This document shows, piece after piece, positions 20,101 through 30,829 of a DNA stretch of 45,324 bases. Position numbers and translations under genes: made by a program. The notes beneath the pieces are model-generated. The model saw only the letters and a program-made list of their open reading frames with translations. It searched no databases and had not been told where the DNA came from. Numbering within the stretch: the first letter of the stretch is position 1; every line of letters starts with the position of its first letter. The DNA is from Heterotrichella gracilis (lineage: Eukaryota > Sar > Xanthophyceae > Tribonematales > Xanthonemataceae), in assembly GCA_032358255.1 (NCBI GenBank), contig JAULBX010026596.1, forward strand, positions 1 through 45,324, given 5' to 3'.

Positions 20101-23100
20101 CTAAAAACTGAACAGCAGCGCAGCTTCGTCCAACTCATCCTGCGCTTCCCTGGGGCGCCGTGGGTCATAGCGCTGGGCATGGCTGAGGTCGATAAGCCAC
20201 ATGCGCAGTGGTCCCTGACTCCCTGGCCCCTTGGCCAGCAGCACGTTGCGGCTGGCGACATCGCCATGCAGCAGCCCCACGCCATGCAGCCGCCCCAGCA
20301 TGCCCTCAAGCTGCGCCTACGGGGCAAGACTTACATGAACACAAAGCTAGCTGATTATCTTATAGGGATTAGCAGGATGTCAACATGCCTTTGAGCTGCT
20401 ACTGCATCAAGCCGGCTAGATATTGACTGGTTGTGTGATATCAGCATAATGATGATCAGATGTCAAAATTCAGGTACAGCTACATGCGTGCATCCATCCG
20501 CTGGCAGTGATGCCTAGCTCACGTCGCTGCCCAGATGCCAGCCCCACAATCAGGCCATGCGATGTCAAAACAATATTTTCATGATTAAGCTGTCAAAATC
20601 AACTCTTGACCCTGTTCCATGTCCCATAAAGTACACTTGCCTGCAGATGCGGCTCTGCGTGCTCAGGGTTGCGCGGGTCCAGCTGGAGTGCGCTTGGGAT
20701 GAACTCTGTGGCTAGCAATACTGCACCCTTGCGCGTCCGCCCCGCTGCCAACACGCGCGGAAGCACATCTCCCTGTAGAAGAAGTGAAAAAACGAGTGCA
20801 TCCAACCACCAGAAGAAAAGGGAAAAGTTACAATGGATAAGCAATAAGCAAATGAAATACAAATGCAAAGCTCCTGCACTTGCGTCAACCAATCTCCACT
20901 GTACTATCAGAGCACACAAGGTCTCAGCAATAAAAAAGGCCAAGTACAGGTCTGCGTGGTCCCCTGTATGATCAGCGCTGTGTCAGAACAGGACTAGGCG
21001 GTGCCACATGTGCAAAATTGCCTGCTACCTTGCTGCATTGCTGGAATGCAGGTAGGCTAATCCCTGGACTGTAAAGCCTGCAAGTATGCATCATGCAGAT
21101 TTGCACATGTTATAACATAACAATAATGATAAATAAAGTGTAAAACAAAATATAAATGAATAAAATTTTACAGTGGCATATATAGCAGATTTGCTTACTC
21201 CCTTGCCTGCAGTAACTGGGCGGCGGCATAGGCCTCCACCTCATTGGCGATGAGGTCAGCGGCAGGGTGCTCCCTGTGGCGCAGCTTTGCAGCGGCCAAG
21301 CAGCCGCATGGCATCCTGCACCGCACAAGAATTAAATATGTAGGTATATATGCAGCCTGTCCTTGACCAGGCGCGTTGGTTAAGAAAGAGGATCAAGCGA
21401 TGAGCACAGCATTGCCTTCCTTTCCACTATTCCCCTACCCCTACCGCACAACAACATGTGTCAGCATCCCCAGCGGGCGAGCAAGATCAACACAGGTGCT
21501 GGGCCATTTCATGTGGCTGGTCCCAGAGTACTCAGAACTAATGGTTCCAACATTGCGGCTTTCTCCACGGCGCCCATGTACACAGAAAGGCAGGCCTGGA
21601 GCAGTAGGGGGACCATGGATTTGCCATGGGGTTTAACTTTAAAACAGGGATCAGGGTTGGGGCTGAGGACTGCCAAAGAGCTACGCACTGGTAACAACAT
21701 CACCTGCAAAGCCTCTTTAAAGAAAATGACGCTGTTCGATACACAGCGAGTAAACTATGTCATAATGTGGATCAACGTGACATTAATGCTGGGTGTTTCT
21801 TGAAGAGCATATCACCACATCCTGTGCGTGCATTACCCCGCAGGTGCACCCACAGCAGCCTGAAAGGCCCTACGGCGCTGCATATCTTGCATTCATGGGT
21901 TGAATGGTTATGAAGCATAGAATTCTAAAGTCTAGGTTTTGGGGGTTTAGGGTTTCACCTCCACAGGAGTACTGGGCCGGTGCTGCCGCAGCCCACAAAG
22001 CCCACCACATCCTCCCGATCAAATGTTGCCGCCGCAGCAGCAAGCGTCTCCCGCTGCTCATCCGCACACGCAGCCGAGCAAACGACCGCGTCGCGATTGA
22101 CACCCTTGCCCATGGCCACAGCGCCACTGCCAGGCCCCCGCCGCTTGACCGCATGCCCCGCCAGGGAGGCAGCTGACTCCTCAATACCCTCATCCATGGG
22201 CACAGCCCCACTGGCCCTGCCATCCATGGCCTGCCGCAGCTCCCCCCCCGCAGTGCCTGCACGTGCCTCAAGGTCGATCGCAACTGAGCCGCTGCCTCGC
22301 ACAGCGCCACTGCATTTGGATGACGCAGCATGGAGGGGGCACTGAGTGGTCTGGGGGCATCCCCATGCTGCATGCGATGGGCCTGGCGCAGCATTGTTGC
22401 CCTGCAGGATGGGGTCAAGGAAGTAATCAGCGTTGGCAACAACGTTAAGATTGTGTACCCCAAAGCAAGGGAGGGCCAGGGCGGTGGACTAGGTGGGCAG
22501 GGGCACCCAATGCAACAACAGCACACTTTTAGGCCAAATTAGCCAAATTAGCCAAATTTAGGCCCCTAGGCAACTTACTGGAGTGGAACTGTTGCCCTGC
22601 TTTCTCCCTGGTCCACCGCTGCCGCCACCGGGCGGGGTGTGTGGTTCGCTGGAAATTTGCCCCCCAGGATGGGATCCAGCATCAGGTCCAGAGCCGTGGG
22701 CCGCCTCCCTGTCCTGCCACCTGGCTGCATTGTGCCTCACGCCCATCACCGACATGAAGTCCAATGCCTAGGTAGGAAAGCACCGTAGCTGGTTGACTAC
22801 TAATAGCGTATTGTGTTGGACAGGAGTGCCTGGCGTTTGGCTACGTAGTATACTGTTGGTGGATGCATCCCTTTGAGGGCACGCATGTAGTGTAATGTAA
22901 TGGTAACGGTGAATGTAATGTAATGTAATGTAATGTAATGTAATGTAATGTAATGTAATGTAATGTAATGTAATGTATTGTAATGTAATGTAATGTAATG
23001 TAATGTAATGTAATGTAATGTAATGTAATGTAATGTAATGTAATGATGATGGTAATGTCATGTCATGTCATGTCATGTCATGTCATGTCATGGTGATGGT

Positions 23101-25490
23101 CATGTCATGTAGCTGGTTGAATTCTGATCAGGGCTGAGGGCCACACCACAGCTGGCTGAGCACACACACCAGCTCACAAGAAACACAGCAGCAAGGACGC
23201 CTACCAGTGCGAGGGTTTTCCCAGGAGTGTCCTCATCGCAGCGGAATGGGCCTGAAACCCGGAGGGTGGCTTTCTCCCGCCCTGGGACGTATTCAACCAG
23301 GATGGTGGTGAGGTAGTTGCCAAAAGCGCTGAATCTCAGGCCCATGGCATCCATGTATCCCACCATCTGCAACATACGCTTCACAATTTAGCTTTGCTAC
23401 CTGTTGGACATATGTTGCCTGCCAGCAGACAGGCACAAATCTAAATCATTAGCAGTGCGCTGACCACAAATGGATATTTGAAGCCTAGACCACACCTCAC
23501 CTGGTGCGCCACAGACTGCAGCAGCTGGGACTCTTTTGATCCATTTTCTTCCTTCAGCATCTCAACAATGGCATTCGAGGACAGGGTTTTGTTGGCGGCC
23601 AATAGACTCTCAAACCCTTCAAACCACTCTCTGCACGACAAGGGTTTATTTGGGCATATTATACTGCACAACACGGGTAAGGAAACTGACAGCTGGGCGC
23701 TGTCAAGACAAGGAGGTCAGAGTCACGAGGGGTGCACTACATTACCATTTGCTTTAGCGCTCATTCCTGCTTTCTCACTAATGCAGAGCTGACTTGAGAC
23801 ACACTAGGACAGTTTTGCTGGCGCAACGCTTGTATGTACGATAAACTGCTAATCTGGAGGTTGCCGAAAAAGCAGCTGATCTGCATGACAGCTAGTTTTG
23901 AAGCCAAGTAATCGTGTTCCACTCACCGAACCCTGCCTATATGGGCAGCGTCTGCAAACCGACTATCACAGGCAAGACAATCCCACCCAAACTTACGTGC
24001 CCTTGGTTTCGATAATGCCAGCACCCCGCTCCCCTGGTGCGTGGGGGTCAAAAGTCCGCAGCACAAGGCCCGAACCCCTCCCGCAGCTTTCCAAAAGCCT
24101 GGCCACAAGTTTTGGGCACTGCACACGTGCACCACCTCACATAAATGTTCGTACACCTTGAACTGCTATCAAGAGGTTGCTCAACTGGTGACCATGTTGA
24201 TAGGGGACAGGAGGTATTCATAAATAATTACTGGTAATTGTTGGTATTTACCCTCCTACATCAACCTTCGGGCAAGCAAGCAATATTATTCCTGAGGGGA
24301 GGTTGTGAAACACTGCGTGCAACAAGAGAGCCATGCCCAACCGCCACCTGCACGGCTCGAGCATCCTGGCATACCAACATGCCTTGAATGCATACGACAC
24401 CTTTCCACACAACCCTTCACACACAGCTTGTTTGCAGCATATATTCTTGCTGAACATAGGGTACCCTGGTGCTGCATGTAGTTGTGGTGGGACCCACTCA
24501 AGACAGGTGGGTGGTGTGAACAGCAACCTTACCTTCGCATATGGCTCCTCAGAATCGGCCAAAGCAGAAGAGTCCTGCTCCTCCCAGCGGAAAGTGACGG
24601 GTTCCAGTCTCAATTGTAGGTTGATCTGTCTGAGGATGCTGCTTTTGTACAGATCCTCCACCAAACCTTCCCCAGCGGGCCTCTGCGCCCGGGATTAGCC
24701 TCACAACTGGAAACGGGTCACCCTGCTGCAATCTACACGTTCCAATAAGGCTTTAACAACCCATGGCCCACACTTACTTTGTCTTCCTTTTCCAAGTCTG
24801 TTAGGTTAGGATGGTATGGATATAGCCCTGCTTCATCCACCTCACAGCGCTTCCTGCGAGCCAGCAGCAGATCTGGCAGCTCCTCCCAGGCCTCAAAGGA
24901 GATGTCGGCCACGGCAGCAGCGGGGCTGACGTGAGTGGGGCTGCTGTGTGTGGGGCTGCTGTCTCCTTTGCTGCTGTTGGTTTTTTGGCGTTTTTGGTTG
25001 AGCAGGGCAGCACTGTTGCTGCGTTTGCGGTTGGGCGTGGCAGAACTGTTGGTGGAGGTTGACACTCTTGGGCACGGGCTGTCCAGGATCTCCAAGAAGG
25101 TTGTACACGCTGCACCAAGCACAGGCACCCCTTTGAGCTAGGATCAGGGCCAGCACAGCACAGCTGACAAGCTTATCACACTCCTGTGGGCTTCCATATA
25201 TGGGCTGTTACTCTCGAAACCTGTTACAGGCCAAACCGACAGCAAGTCGTACCTCTCCTGCCTACGGTGTCTAGCAGCCAGTCTCTAAGTTCGTGGTTTT
25301 GGGGTTCACTGAGCTCGTCAGGAAGATCTCCAGGGCGCGTGTACATGAAGTCGTCGGGCCCCTCTGGGAAGCACCTGGCCAATACCTCGAGCTTGCCTGG
25401 AGCTTGCCACACCTTGTCTGTGCTTCTCTTTCCCAGTAGCTTGCAGTACCGCTCCCAGGTATCCTTTGCTTTTTTGCTCGTTTCTGCCAT
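20101..25490 (-). CDS. Nuclease-like E-x-K segment fused to an atypical protein kinase domain, 11 exons, 754 aa
   Basis: Exons on the minus strand: 25490-25266, 25137-24778, 24682-24533, 24118-23997, 23630-23501, 23366-23178, 22767-22579, 22401-21959, 21315-21207, 20772-20641, 20316-20101 (stop). All phases agree. The last two introns use GC-AG donors. Residues 246-350 carry GAGIIETKG (E282, K284) and then QLLQSVAHQMVGYM and GNYLTTILVEY. This order (E-x-K, Q..GYM, TNY..T) is seen before the kinase in fungal FunK1/Crinkler-type REase-kinase fusions. The kinase has a glycine loop GCGSTGPVL (592-600), Lys613, Glu628, HGDVASRN (Asp702, Asn707) and LIDLSHA (Asp726) in place of DFG. The chain ends 28 residues later, so most of the C-lobe is absent. 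The role is unknown; the family assignment is inferred from motif order. The exon 1/2 junction (TAG acceptor, GTAGGC donor) is the least sure. Confidence 0.7.
22891..23092. repeat. (TGTAA)n pentanucleotide microsatellite followed by (TCATG)n
   Basis: About two dozen TAATG/TGTAA units with rare interruptions fill 22913-23046. About seven TCATG units follow at 23056-23092. The array lies in intron 6 of the kinase-like gene, whose coding strand therefore reads (TTACA)n. Confidence 0.97.
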
Positions 25491-27384
25491 TGCTGAGCAG
25501 CTTTCTGTGCGAGCGGCAGGGAGGGACAGGTGTTCTATGTAGTACGATGTGAAGTATGCAAGCCTGGGGCTGAAACAGAACGTGGAATATTGTAGGCAAA
25601 GGGAGGTAAGAGAACGGCTGGTGGAAAATTGGCCGGTGCTGGCAAGGCGTCTAAATATGAAACGCCCGCCGCAACTGATAGAGAGGGAAGCCCCCCAGAA
25701 TTCTAGGCTGTGAGCAATAGCGTGCTCGCCTGGCATATGGCATATACATAAGCCATCATTTCGACGATAACTCTTTATGCATGCATGCATCCATGGAAAA
25801 CGCCCCTCACGGGGCCCTGGCCGCTAGGCCGTGCGCGCACGAAATATCTGAAGCCAGGGCGGACATTGGCAAAGGCAGGCACGGTAGGTAAAGCAGGCAG
25901 CCCACCAATAGGGTGACTATGTGTGTATGGCAGCACACGCACCGGTTGGCACAAGGTCTCACCACAGAGTGTTACAACAGTGTGTATGGCAGATGCATGC
26001 ACCCATCCCGCCGTGGTTCTCTACAGCTCATGGGCAGCGGCTGTACTACAATATCTGGCTCCGAACGTATTCCTGACCGCGGAGATGGGTAGACAGAATG
26101 CTGTTGTGTATCAGAGCAATAGGGGTGTTCTCTTCGATCCCACTAAAACTCATTTTCATTTTTGGGCGAAAGGTTTTCGAAGGCAGGGGGCTTGTAGTAT
26201 TGCAGCGTCAAAACAGGAGCCACAATCCACAGCTGTTCAATGACCACCAAGAGGCTTTCAAAAGGCTATAGCCAGTGTTGCTTTATGATCTCAAGCAGTA
26301 GCATTAGTATGAGGACGGTTGGGACGGTGGCTGATGGGTTCCCAGAACCATCTATAACTGTTGCGCTACTTGATCACTGACGTGTTCCAGGAACGGTCTC
26401 TGTGTGTGTATATGTTTCTGGCGTTGTCTCAGTCATCAGCTTTGCCATTGGGATTCACCTAGTCTGTATGTTACAAGATGGTTGATGGCATCTGGAGCAC
26501 CCCTTTATTTCTGGAGCAAACACTCCTGGCCCGAAGGCTGGTGGGGAAGAAGCACATGTAAGTATGGGGTATATACCTGGCTTTGCTGGGGAACCTGCAC
26601 AGGATGGCGGTCTGGCATTGTGCTTGAATTGTGCTGTTGGCGAGCGGTACCACCAGGCCCCACTGCATGGCCACTGCTGCTTCACACATACAGGCTGGGG
26701 GGTACACATGCAAGCAATATGTACCGTGTGGGTGCAAGGGTTTACCTTCTACAAGGGCACAGTGAGCTGTTGGGTGTGGGTTTCAGGGTACTAACCGTGC
26801 TTGGCCGAGACCCATATTAATAACCCCAAACCCTAAATATTGGATGGGCACTGGCAAGTGTTGGAGCGGGTTGTGGAGCATAGGAAAGTTTTGGTAGCAT
26901 ACATGGTTGTACACCAGTATGCCAGCAGGCTATATCTATCTGCACAAGACCACCAAAACAGGAGCAAGGTGCAGTAATTTTGGTGCACTGCGTGGCAGCT
27001 GACCACACTTGGGAGCCCATTTACTTTGGACATGAACAACTTATTACCTAGCACGTCCACTGTCTGATGCGAACCCTAGCGCCGCATGTGCGCTTTGAGC
27101 AGTGCTACCTGGTGGCCCTCAAGTCCTGCAGTGCCATCTGGGCTACAGCAGGTACTGCTATAAGTGCCGCAACGCTCCTTGCATGTGTGTGTACTAAGAA
27201 TCAACATGCTGGGGTGGGTCATGTGTGCCCTGTCCCCAGCCTGCAGCCCTGTCCCTGTGCTCTTTGCTAATGCACGTGCTCTATGGTGCTCCCTTTTTAT
27301 GGTCCCGCGCTGCTACTCACTGGGTTTACCAACCCTGGACACATTGGTACTGGACGGAAGGCTGGGAACCACACTAGCCGTAAA

Positions 27385-27600
27385 TACCCGTGGTGTTAGT
27401 TTTGTGGCATTTTTGGTCGAGCGTGGCAGAAATACTGGTGAAGATTTAAACCCTTGGCACAGTATTGGCCCAATATTGGCCCAAGCGAATCGGCCCAAGG
27501 GTACCAACCTCCACCAACAGTTCTGCCACGCTCAACCACAAACGAGCAACAATTCTGCCACGCTCAACCTCCAAACAGCTGGACAACCTTTTGGTGGCAC
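27385..27600. repeat. Repeat related to exon 2 of the kinase-like gene, partly inverted
   Basis: CAACCTCCACCAACAGTTCT and GCCACGCTCAACC at 27507-27570 (+) match the minus-strand sequence of exon 2 of the kinase-like gene (25010-25075). A second, inverted block with GTCGAGCGTGGCAGAA lies at 27415-27440, so the two blocks could fold back. Either an exon copy moved here, or both places carry pieces of one dispersed repeat. Confidence 0.65.
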
Positions 27601-28089
27601 CTACTGGCAATAAAAGCGCAAGTGAGCACATATTAAGGAAGGGAGGTTGCTGCGGTAAACCTAACAGGCTCGACAAATGTACAGTAAACTAAACACAGTG
27701 TGCACACGCCAGGCAGGCGTACCCTTAAGAAGGGTCATGACAATACCCTTCATTGGGGTATGCCTGGCTGGAGCTGTACGTCTCTAAACAACCTGCCGCA
27801 TCAGTCTGCCTGCTCCATTGGCCAGTCCAACCTAGCAAATGAGCCGCTCACTGGGTATCCGCCTGCTGCACCCAGTCCAAAATGTAAACCACACTGATCT
27901 CCAAGCCTTGCGGCAGATCCAAATAATCCAAATCACTATCGAGTCATGTTCAACGGATAAAGAGTGCCCTGATGCGAGCCAGTGGGACAACTAAATAAGC
28001 TCCTATGCGTTCCCTTTCTTCCCTTCTCCATTTAACAGCTTCGCTGAACCCCAATGGGATGTGCGTTGCACTAGCGCGTGCTTGCGCAG

Positions 28090-28165
28090 GACCTCCACAG
28101 CTTCAAACAGCTTCTGTATCGTCCACATGCCTCCACAGCTTCAAACAGCTTTTGTGTCCTGGCGG
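28090..28165 (-). repeat. Direct duplication CCTCCACAGCTTCAAACAGC with a possible exon end
   Basis: The string occurs at about 28092 and 28132. On the minus strand one copy lies in an open, charged segment ending at a stop near 28005 (IQKLFEAVEVLRKHALV ... NGEGKKGNA). The other copy is out of frame. This is the same exon-plus-echo pattern seen in the named genes, but no upstream exons were found. Confidence 0.4.
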
Positions 28166-29268
28166 CACAATGTGCACCTGCACCACACAGCGGCCGGTTC
28201 AGGAGACCAATGATATATAACAAAGGCATAAACATATGCGGCATGGTAATTGCGCATTATACTAACCCCTTTGGACAACCTGATTGTAGACAGCCATCTT
28301 TGCAAATTGCATCGAGTGCACAGAGGAGGCGTGGCAGGTGTGGCTCACGTTGCAAGGCATGCTGGTGACATGCATAGAACCCAGTGTGGCACCGTATGAC
28401 ACATGCGCGTCATGAAGTAGAAACTCTTCCAGGAATTAAAGAGGGAGATGAAACAAACATGCAGGTGACACACAAGCCTGCACTGCGCACTGCAACAATG
28501 CACTGCAATTGCGATTCCCTCCCCTCTGCCTGTTGTTTCTCAGCACCACCCACATGTACTGACAGGTTGTGGGGGACTGCTGACTTGACTGTTGAGCTTG
28601 ATAATGAAGTTCATCATCGGGGAGAAAATAGTCATATAAAATCAAACCATGTGTGCATGTGCCCAGCACTGTGCAAGAATGCAACAGGCTGTGTGACTTG
28701 GAGGCACAGTGCCACAGTATAATGACAATTTGGCCCAATGCACGCAGTACTACATCAGCACATTTGCACCATGTACACCTATACAGCACTAAGTAGTGCT
28801 GTCAATGTGTCTATGGTAGCAGCTATTGCATCAATCCACTGCGCAGAGTGCAGGGCGCCTGGGCGCCCAGAGTGCACTGCATGATACAATGGCCTGACAC
28901 AGTGTGCAAGTGCATGCATAATGGGCGCCCACATGTATCCCGTTGCAGATGAATTGTGTCAATCCGGCAATCATTCAAACACCCCGGCAAACACCACTTG
29001 CCACGCAAGAATGGCCAGTGCAATATTGCCAGTTAGCCCACTGCTTAAAATTTTCTCATATGGAAATGAACATGATTCAAGGATTGAACTCACCGCAAAA
29101 CAATACCACAGCTGTTCTCCTTCTGTGAACCATTCTGATCAATGCGGCATCCCGGCTTGGCCCCGGACCGCCACATGTGACCCGGTAAGGCTCAGACAGT
29201 GCAGGCCACCACTCCACAGGTAGCTGTTCCTCCCAAAGTGTCTTACATTCAAGGGCGGCCCTCAAAAG

Positions 29269-29460
29269 TTGACCCTCAGGGTAGTACAGAGGTGGGGGTT
29301 TGGAGCAGTTACTGTAGGATGGCCATCAGTTGTGGCCAGTATCGGATGTGTGAACCAAAGAGCTATAGCGTATTTCAAGGGGGACAAAGAAGGCGTGCAC
29401 ACTGCCACTCAGGAAGGCATGGGTACTACCAGTTTCCTCCATTTCCCCTTGCTGCACTGA
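29269..29460 (+). CDS. Possible hypothetical open frame, 63 codons
   Basis: The frame reads RWGFGAVTVGWPSVVASIGC and continues with mixed, protein-like composition to a stop at 29460. No family is recognised and no neighbouring exons are evident. It may be a chance frame. Confidence 0.15.
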   Translation: MTLRVVQRWGFGAVTVGWPSVVASIGCVNQRAIAYFKGDKEGVHTATQEGMGTTSFLHFPLLH

Positions 29461-29611
29461 GCTCAGACAGGGTCAGTGGACAGATTCACAAGATGGATAC
29501 CGTCATGACCACCACGCGTGACCCATGAATAATAAGAGCCCACAGCACAAGTCCTGGATAGACACCACGTGTGCACAAAGTCCTTTCACAAGTCCACATG
29601 CTGCTGAAAAG

Positions 29612-29715
29612 AATTGTCAAGGTTTGTTGTCGGTGCCATGTCTGCTTTCAGAGCCCTTGCGTCAAAGGCTTTGACAGCAGACATGGTAGTACTACTGGTA
29701 GCAACCTTGACAAAT
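29612..29715. ncRNA. Long imperfect hairpin, possible small-RNA precursor or foldback relic
   Basis: The arms AATTGTCAAGGTT...CCATGTCTGCT and the reverse complement at 29670-29715 pair over about 45 bases with bulges, around a short loop near 29660. Size and shape would suit a small-RNA precursor. Nothing in the sequence alone distinguishes that from a decayed inverted repeat. Confidence 0.35.
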
Positions 29716-30114
29716 TGTGCCAGCAGCAAGCCGGCTCCAAAAGGTTTCAGGAACTCAGGCTGTCTTGAAAGCGCCTAGCGCTTATGCCTTGTGAAATCTA
29801 CAGCTTGTGCCCTTTAGTGAACGCAACTGCAACATGCTGTCGAGAGCTCGTTTCCTTAAGCGTTGCACGCCTGGTGCCGGGCACAAAACCGTGACCGTCT
29901 GTATAGCTAGCAAGAATTTGTGCGGTACCGGTGCGGTAACAATAGAGATGATTTCCTCACCTGCATGAATATTTGTTTCTCCCTTGCAAATCCCTACTGA
30001 CCTTGTAAAACCCTATCTGTCCACATGGGCCCGCTGGAAGAAGCCTAGAAGATGCCCAGTTTGGTAGTCCTGGTCAGAGCCTTCTCCTGACAACCAGCGC
30101 GCTATATATAACTC

Positions 30115-30600
30115 ATGCTCAATAACAAGTACTATTGCCTCGCGCTGAAGAATGCCATACGGTATGTGCCGTTTGCCACCTTTTGTGGACTGCTCTTAGG
30201 CCTTAGGGGTGAATACGGCCAAGTCGGGTATCGAGGCGTGCTGGTGGTGGGGTTGAATAACGAAGCTAATTCTAGCGCTCCACAGGTACTGGAACTTACA
30301 TATCACGCTTTCGTAGCTGATTACCCGATTCGTGGTCTAAGAACGGCGGTGCACCTCATATGGCACCAATACCGCTGCCCAAGCGCTGTTGCACCATCAC
30401 ACTGTGGGGTGGGGTCACTGTGTGACTGCCAGGTGGCAAGCACGCTGTACTGTGCGCATTGCAGTGCAAAATTCGGGTCATGCATGCACAGCCCGTGGCA
30501 AGGTACACTGCAGATGAGAACACGCTTATCTGGACCAATTTACTCATGCATGCATATGCCCTTGCAACAGGGGACCACACTGTGTACACATGTGCATTAG
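30115..30600 (+). CDS. Possible hypothetical open frame, 161 codons
   Basis: The frame starts MLNNKYYCLALKNAIRYVPF, and its first 90 codons have plausible composition; the rest is Cys/His/Met-rich low quality. A TATATATA string lies a few bases upstream, too close for a promoter of this start. No family is recognised. Confidence 0.15.
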   Translation: MLNNKYYCLALKNAIRYVPFATFCGLLLGLRGEYGQVGYRGVLVVGLNNEANSSAPQVLELTYHAFVADYPIRGLRTAVHLIWHQYRCPSAVAPSHCGVGSLCDCQVASTLYCAHCSAKFGSCMHSPWQGTLQMRTRLSGPIYSCMHMPLQQGTTLCTHVH

Positions 30601-30829
30601 TACCACCCTTGGGTGTACCCATCTGCATGACCTTCTGCCGTCATGTGCCTAGCACATGGCTTAACTCCACCCACTGACATCAGAACTTGAGTAACAAACT
30701 CCCTCCTCTTGGCCCATACAGGTTAATTTCATTCCAGGTTGCGTAGGTTGCGCAAACACAATTTAGCCTACAGCTAGCCCACCCCCCACTTCCATAGGTG
30801 CACCTCAGAGCGGCTTCCAAATCCCCACC

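Larger units (their letters stand above)
25491..30829. other. About 5.3 kb without a confident gene
   Basis: This stretch precedes the kinase-like gene (-) and the 292-aa gene (+). Scattered open frames exist, but none could be chained through splice sites or matched to a family. Two (-) segments look exon-like: near 28020-28110, encoding IQKLFEAVEVLRKHALV, and near 29150-29265, encoding ECKTLWEEQLPVEWWPALSE. A plus-strand frame at 26041-26080 is also weakly exon-like. Repeats within the stretch are listed separately. Confidence 0.5.

Noticed and set aside
21870..22526. 218-codon minus-strand frame
   Set aside because: It overlaps exon 8 of the kinase-like gene in another frame; only the exon frame connects in phase to the glycine loop and the following exons.
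22768..23061. Minus-strand frame of repeated ITLHY
   Set aside because: It is a direct translation of the TAATG microsatellite.
22891..23092. Possible CRISPR-like array
   Set aside because: The repeat is a five-base microsatellite without spacers, in a eukaryotic intron.
25923..26820. Plus-strand frames around 26.0-26.8 kb with hydrophobic stretches
   Set aside because: Frames are short, cannot be joined by splice sites into a longer product, and match no family I can name.
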